From: Paracoccus sp. N5
Lineage (GTDB): Bacteria > Pseudomonadota > Alphaproteobacteria > Rhodobacterales > Rhodobacteraceae
Reading direction: 5' to 3'
NCBI RefSeq assembly: GCF_000371965.1
Contig: NZ_AQUO01000001.1
Location: 124,001-188,000 of the forward strand
Length of the DNA stretch: 64,000 nucleotides
The notes under the pieces are model-generated. The model was not told the origin of the DNA and did not search any database. It saw only the letters and a list, made by a program, of their open reading frames with translations. Below are positions 45,800 to 54,783 of this stretch, piece after piece; within the stretch, counting starts at the first letter, position 1, and every line of letters begins with the position of its first letter. The position numbers and the translations under genes were made by a program.

Positions 45800-46647
45800 T
45801 GACCAGCCCCCCGCTGGCGGGTCCATTTTATTGTTGGTGCAATGTTGGCCGCGTTTTCCAGCGGGTGGGATTGCTGGCCCGGGTTGCAGAGCCGTCCGCG
45901 CTGGAAACGCGGGGATGAAGACCTCCGGAGCCGGTGGCTTGTCGCCGCGCGTTCCATGCGGGGCGCAGGGTATTGTAACGCCGGCGCCAAGTTTCCACGA
46001 TGATCCTGGCCTCGGCGAGCGTATGGAAGACCATTCGAGGAGCTCATCGCGCAGGCGGGCGTCGAAACGCTCGATGTAGCCATTTTCCCAAGGTGATCCG
46101 GGCGCGATGTATGCGGTCTTTGCGCCGACGGCGGCGATCCGGTCCTGCACTAGCGGCGGGCCAGTGCGACGATGCTCTCGGTCAGTTGCCGCTCGTCCCG
46201 ACCCGGGGGAATGCGCTGCGTGGAGCGGCGCTGCCCCAGCACGCGACAGACCCCGGCGCCCCGACGCGCGGCTAGCAGGACAGTGCGAACGTGGCCGATG
46301 CAGGCCCGGCGGCGCGAGAGGCTCGGAACTTTCGCTGCGCGGACCTGCGGTTCCCCGTGCCGCCTCCGTCAGGATCAGCTTGTCCAGCGTCAGATCGGCA
46401 ACCGCTTTCGCAGCCGCTCGTTCTCTTTCTGGAGTTCCTTCAGTTGGCGAAGCTGATCGCGGCTCATGCCGCCATACTGCTTGCGCCACCTGCAATGGGT
46501 CAGTTCGGGAACGCCGATCTGGCGCACCGCATCCGTCATCGTCGTCCCAGGGCCGCGCAGCACTTCAACCTCCCGCAGCTTCGTCACGATCTCATCGGGC
46601 TCGTGTCGCTTCTCTTCATGGTGGACCCGTTCAACGGGGGTGGATCA
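45800..46647 (-). mobile_element. IS3-family element, internally deleted, with imperfect terminal repeats
   Basis: Ends at 45800-45825 and 46622-46647 are imperfect inverted repeats (about 17 of 26 bases, both closing with GGGTCCA). The minus strand encodes OrfA pieces RHEPDEIVTKLREVEVLRGP (one base missing after the ATG), then DAVRQIGVPELTHCRWRKQY and DQLRQLKELQKENERLRK, then a frameshift to AVADLTLDKLILTEAARG. Of OrfB only the end is clear: AYIAPGSPWENGYIERFDAR and ARIIVETWRRRYNTLRP. At about 850 bp the element has lost some 400 bp compared with usual IS3 members and is dead. Confidence 0.8.
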
Positions 46648-46657
46648 ACGGCAGGAT

Positions 46658-46719
46658 GGGTATTTGGGCAACGAAGAAGACCAAGACCGCGTCCGGCCTT
46701 CTTTGCTCCTTAAATACCC
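46658..46719. repeat. Inverted pair of GGGTATTT elements beside the IS3 remnant
   Basis: Left copy 46658-46682 (GGGTATTTGGGCAACGAAGA, then AGACC) and right copy 46695-46719 on the minus strand (GGGTATTTAAGGAGCAAAGA, then AGGCC) pair imperfectly into a hairpin with a 12-base loop. The pair lies 10 bases from the IS3 end and 18 bases from the stop of the binding-protein gene. Confidence 0.65.
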
Positions 46720-46736
46720 GAATGCCGAGGCTGCGT

Positions 46737-47723
46737 TCAGGGCGCGGCGTCTGCGGTGCTGGTCGCCGCTTCGGGCAAAGCCGTTCGCGCGGTGACGGCC
46801 GAGGTGAAGGCATCGCCCGGATCCCGCCGCAGGATGGCTTGCCCGCCGCCCGCGCGCAGGCTGTCGACGGTGCGGCGGTAATCACCCTCGTCCAATGCGC
46901 CCGAGGGAGAGAGCAGCGGCCCGATGGCCTCGATCATCGCGGCTTGGCGACGCAGCGCGCCTGCGTCCGGATCCGGGCCCAGGATCAGCCCGGCAGCGGT
47001 TTCGGGGTCGGCCACGGCCTCGTGCCAGCCCCTCATGCTGGCGCGCAGGAAGCGGGCGAGCCGGTCCTGTGCCTGCGGGTCGGACAAGGTGGCGGGCAGG
47101 GCATAGAGCCCGTCCTCCAGCGTCGCGGCGTCCTCGGTCGCCGGGTTCAGCACCACCAGCCCGTCGCCCGGCAGCGGGTCATAGGCCAGTGTGGTCGCGC
47201 AGGCGGCCTGGCGGTGGCGCAGCATCTCGCCCGCCATCGGCCATTGCCCCAGCAGCGCCACGCCCGAGAGGCTGTCGTCGGGTTTCAGCCCCAGCCGGTT
47301 CAGCCAGGCCAGCAGCGGATAATCCGCGCCGCGAAACGGGCTCGCGACGGTCTTGCCGCGCAGGTCGGCGGCAGCCGCGACGCCGCTGTCGCGAGTGCAG
47401 GTCAGCCGCAGAGCCGGCTTGGCGAGGATCTGCGCGACATTCACCACCGGCAGGCCGTTTTCGCGCGCGACCAGCGCCATGGGCATCCATTCGACCGTCA
47501 CGTCGGCTGCCCCGCGCGCCAGCGACTCGAAGGGCGGCGCACCGTCGGCCGGCAGCAGCGTGACCTGAAGGCCTTCGGCCGCGTAATGTCCGCGCGCCTG
47601 CGCCAGCAGGAAGCCGGCCGATTCCGCCAGCGCCGGGCCGCGCAACTGCACGGTCAGGGCGTCTGCCCGGACGCCGAGCGGCGCGAGCAGGGCGATCAGC
47701 AGGGAAAGGGCGCTCAGTTTCAT
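46737..47723 (-). CDS. NMT1/THI5-like ABC transporter substrate-binding protein, orphan
   Basis: 328 residues with a signal peptide (MKLSALSLLIALLAPLGVRA, cleavage near residue 20). The mature part has the periplasmic-binding-protein type 2 fold of the NMT1/ThiY-like family: GFLLAQARGHYAAEGLQVTL, LARGAADVTVEWMPMA, LRGKTVASPFRGADYPLLAW. Relatives bind pyrimidine precursors of thiamine, nitrate or sulfonates; the ligand here is unknown. No permease or ATPase gene is adjacent, so it must work with a transporter elsewhere or is left over. It is co-directional with manC upstream across a 67-base gap. Confidence 0.82.
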   Translation of the reverse strand: MKLSALSLLIALLAPLGVRADALTVQLRGPALAESAGFLLAQARGHYAAEGLQVTLLPADGAPPFESLARGAADVTVEWMPMALVARENGLPVVNVAQILAKPALRLTCTRDSGVAAAADLRGKTVASPFRGADYPLLAWLNRLGLKPDDSLSGVALLGQWPMAGEMLRHRQAACATTLAYDPLPGDGLVVLNPATEDAATLEDGLYALPATLSDPQAQDRLARFLRASMRGWHEAVADPETAAGLILGPDPDAGALRRQAAMIEAIGPLLSPSGALDEGDYRRTVDSLRAGGGQAILRRDPGDAFTSAVTARTALPEAATSTADAAP

Positions 47724-47790
47724 TGCCGGCCATGGTTAGACGGCCGGCCCCGGCCGCGCAAGCGACGCCCGCCGCACGAAACCGCGAGGG

Positions 47791-49212
47791 TCAGTTGCGG
47801 GAATAGACATCCTCGTAGCGCACGATGTCGTCTTCGCCCAGGTAGACGCCGGTCTGCACCTCGATCAGCACCATCGGCACCTTGCCTGGGTTCTCCATCC
47901 GGTGCACGGCGCCCAGCGGCACATAGATCGACTGGTTTTCCGTCACCAGCGTCACCGTCTCGTCCACCGTCACCCGGGCGGTGCCGGAGACGACGATCCA
48001 GTGTTCCGAGCGGTGGAAATGCGATTGCAGCGACAGCGCCGCGCCGGGGTTCACGACGATGCGCTTGACCTGGAAGCGGTCGGCCAGCGCCAGGGTCTCG
48101 AACCAGCCCCAGGGGCGGTGGTCGCGCAGGAAGCTTTCGGCTTGGCGCGCGCCCTTGGATTTCAGCGCCGAGACCGCCTTCCTGACCTCTTGCGCGCGGT
48201 CCATGCCGGCGACCAGCACCGCGTCATTGGTGGCGACGACCATCACGTCCCGAAGGCCGATGCCCACGACCTCGATGCCCTCATCCTGCGAACGCAAGAG
48301 CACGTTGTCGCAGTCGATGGCGGTCGAGCGGGCGTCGGTGACGGCACCGCGTTCGGCCGGGGCGGCGTTCTGCGTCTCGCGCCAGACGGCGTCCCAGCCG
48401 CCGAGGTCGGACCAGTGGCCCGAGAAGCGGACCACCGACAGATTTGCGGCCTTTTCCAGCACGGCATAGTCGATCGACCGGTCGGGCAGCCGGTCCCAGG
48501 GCTCGGGTGCAAGGCGCAGGAAGCCCAGGTCCGGCCGCGCCTCGGTCAGCGCCGCCTGCACCGGGGCCAGGTATTCGGGGGCATGGGCCTTGAAGGCCTC
48601 GATCATGGTCCGGGCCGAGAACAGGAAGATGCCAGCATTCCACAGGAAATTCCTCTGCGCGATCATCCTTGCGGCATTCTCGGCATCGGGCTTTTCGACG
48701 AAGCGCTTCAGAGCGACCGGGCCTTCGGCGGCCGCCTCGGCCTCCATATAGCCATAGCCGGTTTCGGGACGGGTCGGCGTGATGCCGAAGGTCACGATGC
48801 GACCCTCCTGCGCGGCCGGCAGGCCCAGGTCGACGGCGCGGCCAAAGGCCTCGGCATCCGGCACGACATGGTCCGAGGGCGCGACCAGCAGCACGGCTTC
48901 CGGGTCGGTCTCGGCCGCCGTCAGCGCCGCGGCCAGGATCGCCGGCGCGGTGTTGCGGCCCGAGGGCTCGATCAGGATGGCGGCGGGCGCGATGCCGATC
49001 TGGTCCAGCTGCTCGGCCACGATGAAGCGGAAATCGGCATTGGTCATCACCAGCGGCGCGGCATAGCGGGCGCCCGACAGCCGGCGGGCCGAGGCCTGGA
49101 ACAGGCTCTCCGCGCCGATCAGCGGAGCGAATTGCTTGGGAAAGCTCTTGCGCGACACCGGCCACAGCCGCGTGCCCGAGCCTCCGGCCAGAAGAACGGG
49201 GGTAATCGTCAT
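47791..49212 (-). CDS. manC: Mannose-1-phosphate guanylyltransferase/mannose-6-phosphate isomerase
   Basis: 473 residues, a bifunctional type II PMI-GMP enzyme making GDP-mannose for surface polysaccharide. The N-terminal nucleotidyltransferase has VLLAGGSGTRLWPVSRKSFP with the FPKQF signature, and later VEKPDAENAARMIA. The C-terminal cupin isomerase has HRPWGWFETL, SLQSHFHRSEHWIVVSG and YVPLGAVHRMENPGKV. Start ATG 49212 is the family start; a longer frame upstream enters intergenic sequence. Other GDP-sugar genes are not adjacent. Confidence 0.94.
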   Translation of the reverse strand: MTITPVLLAGGSGTRLWPVSRKSFPKQFAPLIGAESLFQASARRLSGARYAAPLVMTNADFRFIVAEQLDQIGIAPAAILIEPSGRNTAPAILAAALTAAETDPEAVLLVAPSDHVVPDAEAFGRAVDLGLPAAQEGRIVTFGITPTRPETGYGYMEAEAAAEGPVALKRFVEKPDAENAARMIAQRNFLWNAGIFLFSARTMIEAFKAHAPEYLAPVQAALTEARPDLGFLRLAPEPWDRLPDRSIDYAVLEKAANLSVVRFSGHWSDLGGWDAVWRETQNAAPAERGAVTDARSTAIDCDNVLLRSQDEGIEVVGIGLRDVMVVATNDAVLVAGMDRAQEVRKAVSALKSKGARQAESFLRDHRPWGWFETLALADRFQVKRIVVNPGAALSLQSHFHRSEHWIVVSGTARVTVDETVTLVTENQSIYVPLGAVHRMENPGKVPMVLIEVQTGVYLGEDDIVRYEDVYSRN

Positions 49213-49285
49213 GAAATCAACTCCAAGGCGCAAGGCGGTCCCTCGCCGGATAGCATGGCCGCGGCCTGCCGGTAAACCTGACCTT

Positions 49286-50203
49286 TCAATAGCCCCGCGC
49301 CGGGTCCACGCGGTAGAGCAGCGGCTCGCCCCGCATGGCGCGGCGCAGGTTCTCGGCCGCGACGGCGGCGGCGCTTTCGGGCCGGGTCTCGGCCGAGACA
49401 TGCGGGGTCACGGTCACGCGCGGATGCGACCAGAACGGGTGATCCGGCGGCAGCGGCTCTTGCCGGAACACGTCGAGCACCGCATGGGCGATGTGCCCCG
49501 AGCCGAGCGCCGCGAGCAGCGCCGCTTCGTCGATCAGCGTGCCGCGCCCGGCGTTGATGACCGTGGCGCCCGCCGGCAGCAGCGCCAGCCGATCGGCGTC
49601 GAGCAGGTCGCGGGTCGCGGCCGTGTCGGGCAGCAGGCAGATCAGGATCTCGGCCCGGGCCAGCGCCCGGGACAGGTCGGGACCGGCCAGAACCTCGGCC
49701 CCCGGCACGGCGCGGCCGGAATGCGACCAGCCGGTGACGCGGAAGCCAAGCCCGGCCAGCGCCGCCGCCACGGCCCGGCCAAGCTCGCCCATGCCCAGCA
49801 CCGTCACCCGCCGCGCGCTGGCCAGCGGCGGCGTCACGTCGTTGCGCCAGACGCCGTCCTGGGCATAGCGGTCCATGCCCAGATGCGCCCGCAGCGCCCA
49901 GCCGGTGCAATATTCCGCCATGCCCTGCGCCAGCCCCGGATCGACCATGCGGCACAGGGGCTGGGTCAGGGTCGGGTTGGTGACGATGCGCTCGACCCCG
50001 GCCCAGAGGCTTTGCACCACGCGGGCCCGGGTGAAGGGCGAGAAGTCCAGCGTGCCGTCCTCGGGGTAGCCCGGGGCATGGATCAGCGCGTCGAAACCGG
50101 CCGGATCGCCGTCGCGGCAAAGCGCCATTTCGGGGCAGGCGGCCCGCAGCGCGGGGGCCCAGGCGTCCCACAGCCGGGCAGGGGCGGCGAACAGCACCCG
50201 CAT
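49286..50203 (-). CDS. Glyoxylate/hydroxypyruvate reductase A-like dehydrogenase
   Basis: 305 residues of the D-2-hydroxyacid dehydrogenase family, GhrA group. The NAD(P)-binding region is RRVTVLGMGELGRAVAAALA near residue 135, the catalytic Arg is in INAGRGTLIDEAALL, and the His is in TPHVSAETRPESAA. It starts at ATG 50203, five bases after the rodA stop, so it is probably read through from the rod-shape operon; an ATG at 50230 overlaps rodA. The role in glyoxylate or hydroxypyruvate reduction is family-based. It may be a passenger of that operon. Confidence 0.88.
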   Translation of the reverse strand: MRVLFAAPARLWDAWAPALRAACPEMALCRDGDPAGFDALIHAPGYPEDGTLDFSPFTRARVVQSLWAGVERIVTNPTLTQPLCRMVDPGLAQGMAEYCTGWALRAHLGMDRYAQDGVWRNDVTPPLASARRVTVLGMGELGRAVAAALAGLGFRVTGWSHSGRAVPGAEVLAGPDLSRALARAEILICLLPDTAATRDLLDADRLALLPAGATVINAGRGTLIDEAALLAALGSGHIAHAVLDVFRQEPLPPDHPFWSHPRVTVTPHVSAETRPESAAAVAAENLRRAMRGEPLLYRVDPARGY

Positions 50204-50207
50204 CCGG

Positions 50208-51350
50208 TCAGCCCCGCGGCCGGTGGACATGCGCCGATTGCAGGATGCCGAAGCCCATCAGCAGGATCATCAGCGAGGTCCCCCCATAGCTGACCAGCGG
50301 CAGGGGCGACCCCTTGGCGGGCAGCATGCCCATGACCGTGGCCATGTTGATCGAGAAATACAGAAAGAACGTCCCGGCGATGCCGATGGTCAAGAGGCTG
50401 GCGAAACGGTCGCGGTTGGTCAGCGCCGAATGCAGGCAGAAGCCCAGGATCAGCACGTAAAGCGCCAGAAGCGAGCCGGCGCCGACAAAGCCGAACTCCT
50501 CGGCCAGCGAGGTGAAGATGAAATCGGTGTGCTTTTCCGGCAGGAAGTTCAGCCGCGATTGCGTGCCCTGCATGAAGCCGCGCCCCGACCAGCCGCCCGA
50601 CCCCAGCGCGATCTGCGCCTGGGCGATGTTGTAGCCCGCGCCCAACGGGTCGGAACTGGGGTCGAGGAAGGTGTCGATGCGCTTGAACTGGTAGTCGTGC
50701 AGCAGTTGCCAGTCGGTGCCCCGGCTCTCCATCACCGCGGTGACGCCGGCGACGACGATGGCGATGACGGCGGCGAAATACCACAGGCTGACGCCGGCCG
50801 CGAACATCACGATGCCGCCCCCCGCGATCAGCATGATCGAGGTGCCAAGGTCGGGCTGCATCAGCACGAGGCCCGTCGGCAGCAGGATCAGCATGACCGG
50901 GATCAGCACCCAGAAGGGCCGCGAGACCTTTTCGACCGGCAGCCAGTCGTAATAGGCGGCCAGCGTCATCACGAAGGCGATCTTGGTCAGCTCGGACGGC
51001 TGGATGCGGATCGGTCCCAGCACCAGCCAGCGCTGCGCGCCCATGCCGATGTCGCCCATGATCTCGACCAGCACCAGCAAGAGCACGCAGATCACATAGG
51101 AGATCACCGAGATCGAGCGCCAGAACCAGATCGGCACGAAGGCCAGGGCGAACATCAGGACCATGCCGGCGGCGAAACGCTCCATCTGCGGCATGGCCCA
51201 GCGGTCGATGTCGCCGCCCGAGACCGAATAGAGCATGAGAAAGCCGATGCAACTGACGGCCGTGACAAGGAAAACCAGCGGCCAGTTCAGGTGCAGGATC
51301 TTGCGCCAGCCACTTGGCACCTGGGCGACGTGATAGTTCAGATAGCTCAT
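50208..51350 (-). CDS. rodA: Rod-shape peptidoglycan glycosyltransferase RodA
   Basis: 380 residues with about ten membrane helices (SEDS family), polymerising lipid II glycan in the elongasome with PBP2. Visible blocks are LNWPLVFLVTAVSCIGFLML, QPSELTKIAFVMTLA, LMQPDLGTSIMLIAGGG and PLPLVSYGGTSLMILL, with the catalytic Asp in PDLGTS/REF-like positions. It starts three bases after the mrdA stop. Gene order mreB-mreC-mreD-mrdA-rodA is conserved across proteobacteria. Confidence 0.95.
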   Translation of the reverse strand: MSYLNYHVAQVPSGWRKILHLNWPLVFLVTAVSCIGFLMLYSVSGGDIDRWAMPQMERFAAGMVLMFALAFVPIWFWRSISVISYVICVLLLVLVEIMGDIGMGAQRWLVLGPIRIQPSELTKIAFVMTLAAYYDWLPVEKVSRPFWVLIPVMLILLPTGLVLMQPDLGTSIMLIAGGGIVMFAAGVSLWYFAAVIAIVVAGVTAVMESRGTDWQLLHDYQFKRIDTFLDPSSDPLGAGYNIAQAQIALGSGGWSGRGFMQGTQSRLNFLPEKHTDFIFTSLAEEFGFVGAGSLLALYVLILGFCLHSALTNRDRFASLLTIGIAGTFFLYFSINMATVMGMLPAKGSPLPLVSYGGTSLMILLMGFGILQSAHVHRPRG

Positions 51351-51353
51351 CGC

Positions 51354-53300
51354 TCAGGCTTTCGCGCGCGTCTCGGCCGGGCGGGCAGAGGGGGCCAGGT
51401 TCATCTTGGACCACATTTCCTGCACCTTGGCGCGGGTGCCGTCATCGGGATAGGCAGAGATCGGCGGCAGGCCACCGGCCAGCGCGTAAAGCAGGATGTC
51501 GCGGGCGATGGGGCCGGCGACCGCACCGCCGCCGCCGCCATGCTCGACCACCACCGAGACCGCGTAGCGCGGCATGTCGAAGGGCGCGAAGCAGACGAAA
51601 AGCGCGTGGTCGCGGCGGTTCCAGGGCAGCTGGTCGTTCGAGATCACGCCGCGCGCGCGCTCGGCGGCGGTGATGTTGCGCACCTGGCTGGTGCCGGTCT
51701 TGCCGGCCATCTGCCATTCCGGCGCGATGATGCGGGCCCGGCGCGCGGTGCCGTGGCTGCTGTTCATCACCGCATCCATGCCGCCGCGGGCGGTGCGCAG
51801 GTGCAGCGGGTTGATGCCGAGCTCGGGCCATTCCGGCACCGGCTCGGGCACGCCGTCGATTGCCTTGACCAGCCGGGGCGAGACCGCGCGGCCCGTCGCC
51901 ACCCGCGCCGTCATCACCGCCAGTTGCAGGGGCGAGGCCAGCACATAGCCCTGGCCGATCGAGGCGTTGATGGAATCGCCGACCTGCCATTCCTGGCCGT
52001 AGCGTTCCCGCTTCCAGGCGCGGTCGGGGGCGATGCCTTCGGTGATGGCCGACATCGGCAGGTCGTGCTTGACGCCGATGCCCAGCTTGCGCGCCATGGC
52101 GGCGATGCGGTCGATGCCGACGCGCTGCGCCAGCTCATAATAATAGACGTCGCAGGAGCGTTCGAGGCTTTGCACCGCATCGACCATGCCGTGCCCGCCC
52201 CGGCTCCAGCAGTGGAACTTGCGGCCGGCGACCTGCAGCGAGCCCGGGCAGAAGAAGCGCGAGCCGGGGTTGATGACGCCCGATTCCAGCCCGGCCAGCA
52301 GCGTGACCATCTTGAAGGTCGAGCCCGGCGGATAGGCGCCCTGCACGGTCTTGTCGGCCAGCGGCCGGTGGTCGTGGTTCATCAGCATGCGGTAATCCGG
52401 CCCCGAGATGCCGCGCACGAACTTGTTCGGATCGAAGACCGGCGAGGAGGAAATCGCCACGATGTCGCCATTGGTCACGTCGATGACCACGGCCGCCGCA
52501 CTTTCCTCGCCCAGCCGCTGGGTGGCGAAGTTCTGCAATCCGGCGTCCAGCGTGGTCTGCACGGTGGCGCCCTGCTGGCCCTCTTGCCGCGACAGCTCGC
52601 GCATCTCGCGCCCGGCGCTGTTGACCTCGACCCGGCGGGCGCCGGCCTTGCCGCGCAGCGCCTCTTCCAGCTTCGCCTCCATGCCGACCTTGCCCAGCTG
52701 GAACTCGGGCAGGCGCAGCACGGGGTCCGGGTTTTCGATCTTCGAGAGGTCGTAATCCGAGACCGGGCCGACATAGCCCAGCACATGCGAGAAATCGCCG
52801 CCGCGCGGATAGCTGCGCGACAGGCCCGATTCCGGCGTCACGCCGGGCAGGGCGGGGGCATTGAGCGCGATCGAGGAGAACTCGGACCAGCTCAGCCGGT
52901 CGGCGACCATGACCGGGGTGACGGCGCTGCGCTTGCGGATCTCTTCCAGGATCTCGGCCGCCTGGCGGTCGGTCATCGGGATGATGCGGCGCAGCCTTGC
53001 GATGACGGCGGAGACGTCGCCCGCCTCTTCGCGGGTCAGGGTGACGCGGTAGTTCTGTTCGTTGCCGGCGATGATGGTGCCGTGGCGGTCGAGGATCAGC
53101 CCGCGCGCCGGCGGCAGGAGCCGGATCTTGATCGAGTTGCCGTCCGACAGCATGCGGTATTCGTCGGCATGCTCGATCTGCATCGAGCGCAGCTTCAGTC
53201 CCAGGACCGAGACGACGGCGGCCTGGATCACCCCCAGCATCAGCACGCGCCGGGTGATGGAGCGGCTGCTTTCGACGATCTCGCGGTCGGATTTGCGCAT
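51354..53300 (-). CDS. mrdA: Penicillin-binding protein 2
   Basis: 648 residues, the elongation-specific transpeptidase. N-terminal cytoplasmic tail and one membrane helix (about residues 17-37) precede the pedestal domain with PARGLILDRHGTIIAGNEQN. The transpeptidase domain has the active-site YPPGSTFKMVTLLAGLE (Ser near residue 322), SCDVYYYELA and the K-T-G motif MAGKTGTSQV. The ATG at 53300 shares one base with the mreD stop (TGATG), so translation is coupled. A longer upstream frame would run through mreD and is discarded. Confidence 0.95.
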   Translation of the reverse strand: MRKSDREIVESSRSITRRVLMLGVIQAAVVSVLGLKLRSMQIEHADEYRMLSDGNSIKIRLLPPARGLILDRHGTIIAGNEQNYRVTLTREEAGDVSAVIARLRRIIPMTDRQAAEILEEIRKRSAVTPVMVADRLSWSEFSSIALNAPALPGVTPESGLSRSYPRGGDFSHVLGYVGPVSDYDLSKIENPDPVLRLPEFQLGKVGMEAKLEEALRGKAGARRVEVNSAGREMRELSRQEGQQGATVQTTLDAGLQNFATQRLGEESAAAVVIDVTNGDIVAISSSPVFDPNKFVRGISGPDYRMLMNHDHRPLADKTVQGAYPPGSTFKMVTLLAGLESGVINPGSRFFCPGSLQVAGRKFHCWSRGGHGMVDAVQSLERSCDVYYYELAQRVGIDRIAAMARKLGIGVKHDLPMSAITEGIAPDRAWKRERYGQEWQVGDSINASIGQGYVLASPLQLAVMTARVATGRAVSPRLVKAIDGVPEPVPEWPELGINPLHLRTARGGMDAVMNSSHGTARRARIIAPEWQMAGKTGTSQVRNITAAERARGVISNDQLPWNRRDHALFVCFAPFDMPRYAVSVVVEHGGGGGAVAGPIARDILLYALAGGLPPISAYPDDGTRAKVQEMWSKMNLAPSARPAETRAKA

Positions 53301-53830
53301 CAGCGGGTCCTTGCGTCCCGGTCGGCGGTGCTGCGCGGCAGGCCCAGCCCCCAAGCGGCCAGCCCCGCGACCAGCGGATAGGCGGCGGTGGTGGCGATGA
53401 ATTGCAGCATGGCCTGGCCCAGCGGCGGCGGGGACAGGAAGAAGGTCGTCAGCACGAAGCGATAGGCCAGCATCATCAGCGCCAGAAGCATGGTCACCCG
53501 CAGCCATTCAACCATGAATGGCAGTTCGCGCCAACGGTGCTCGCGCTTTCGTGCGGCCTCGGTGCCCAGCACGGCGATGGCGGCGTAAAGGCCGATGGGA
53601 CGCAGCAAAAGGATGTCCTCGATCAGGTAGAGCGCGGCGATGGCCAGCACCGGTGCCTGCTCGGGCCGGCGCAGCACCCAGAGCAGCGTCAGGCACAGCC
53701 CCAGGTCGGGGCCGGGCCAGACCACGCGGCCCGGCGCCAGCGGCAAGAGCCGCCAGAACAGGATCGCCAGGAACAGCGCGACGTAAAGCGCCTGTCCCAG
53801 GATCCGCCGGCGCCGGCCCGGATCAATCAT
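53300..53830 (-). CDS. mreD: Rod shape-determining protein MreD
   Basis: 176 residues with about five membrane helices, starting MIDPGRRRRILGQALYV. It is poorly conserved in general, but the size, topology and position between mreC and mrdA identify it. It begins inside the last codons of mreC (8-base overlap). An alternative start 17 codons upstream gives an Arg/Pro-repeat N-terminus lying entirely within mreC and is unlikely. Confidence 0.88.
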   Translation of the reverse strand: MIDPGRRRRILGQALYVALFLAILFWRLLPLAPGRVVWPGPDLGLCLTLLWVLRRPEQAPVLAIAALYLIEDILLLRPIGLYAAIAVLGTEAARKREHRWRELPFMVEWLRVTMLLALMMLAYRFVLTTFFLSPPPLGQAMLQFIATTAAYPLVAGLAAWGLGLPRSTADRDARTR

Positions 53831-54773
53831 TCGCAACCTCGGGCGCGGCCGGGGCCTCGGCCTCGGCGGGCGCCGGTTCAAGGTCCATGGCCGGCGGCAT
53901 CGGCGGGCCGATGAAATCGCTCGGCGGCGGCGGGATCAGCAGGCCGGTGTCGGGCAATTGCTCGGCCGGGTGGCTGCGCAGCACGCGCAGGAACTCGAGC
54001 CGGCCGTAATCGGCCGCCAGCCGCACCCGCATCCGGCCGTCGCTGGCCAGCGCCAACTGCCCGACCAGCAGCCCGGCCGGGAACACGCCGCCGTCGCCGG
54101 AACTGACCACGCGGTCGCCGGGGCGGATGTTTTCCGGGCTTTCGATGAAGTCCAGCGCCGGCAGGGCGGTGTTGTCGCCGGTCAGCAGCGCATGCTGACC
54201 CGAGGGCAGGATGGTCACCGGGATCCGGCTGGTCGGGTCGGTCAGCAGCATGACCCGGCTGGTGGTCTGCCCCAGGCCCGAGATGCGCCCGACCAGCCCC
54301 AGCCCGTCCATGGTCGCCCAACCGTCCAGGATGCCGTCGCGGGCGCCGACGTTCAGCAGCACCGACTGGCGAAAGGCCGTGCCGCTGTCGGTCATCACCA
54401 CGCCGGACACCGAGGTCAGCGCCGGGTCGATGCGCACGTTGTTCTGCGCCAGCAGCTTGGCGTTTTCCTGTTCCAGCTGCACCGCGGCCTCTTTCCAGGC
54501 CGACATCTTCTGCAGCTCGCGCCGCAGCTCCTGGTTCTGCTCGTAGAGCCGGGAATAGGACTGGAAGCCCGCCACCATGCGCGACAGCTTGGTCACCGGC
54601 ACCATGGCCCAGTCGAAGCTGGGCACGAAACGGTCGATGAAGGCCGCCCGCATGCGCTCGGCCCGCGGGCTGTCGATCTGCCAGAACAGAAAGACCGCCA
54701 GCAGCAGCAGAACCAGCAGCGACACCAGGATGCGGCGGACCGGAGCCGCGTAGTCGGGGCCCTTGCGCGCCAT
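53823..54773 (-). CDS. mreC: Rod shape-determining protein MreC
   Basis: 316 residues. One membrane anchor (LVSLLVLLLLAVFLFWQI, about residues 13-30), a coiled coil (about 65-100: YEQNQELRRELQKMSAWKEA) and the periplasmic beta-barrel pair with GILDGWATMDGLGLVGRISG and RPGDRVVSSGDGGVFPAGL. The C-terminus is a Glu/Ala/Pro-rich tail. MreC links cytoplasmic MreB to the wall synthases. It begins 10 bases after mreB. Confidence 0.94.
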   Translation of the reverse strand: MARKGPDYAAPVRRILVSLLVLLLLAVFLFWQIDSPRAERMRAAFIDRFVPSFDWAMVPVTKLSRMVAGFQSYSRLYEQNQELRRELQKMSAWKEAAVQLEQENAKLLAQNNVRIDPALTSVSGVVMTDSGTAFRQSVLLNVGARDGILDGWATMDGLGLVGRISGLGQTTSRVMLLTDPTSRIPVTILPSGQHALLTGDNTALPALDFIESPENIRPGDRVVSSGDGGVFPAGLLVGQLALASDGRMRVRLAADYGRLEFLRVLRSHPAEQLPDTGLLIPPPPSDFIGPPMPPAMDLEPAPAEAEAPAAPEVAND

Positions 54774-54783
54774 GATCCGCGGG

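Noticed and set aside
50223..53381. A 1052-residue plus-strand frame opposite rodA and mrdA
   Set aside because: Low-complexity His/Arg/Gln/Asp composition and complete overlap with two well-supported wall genes.
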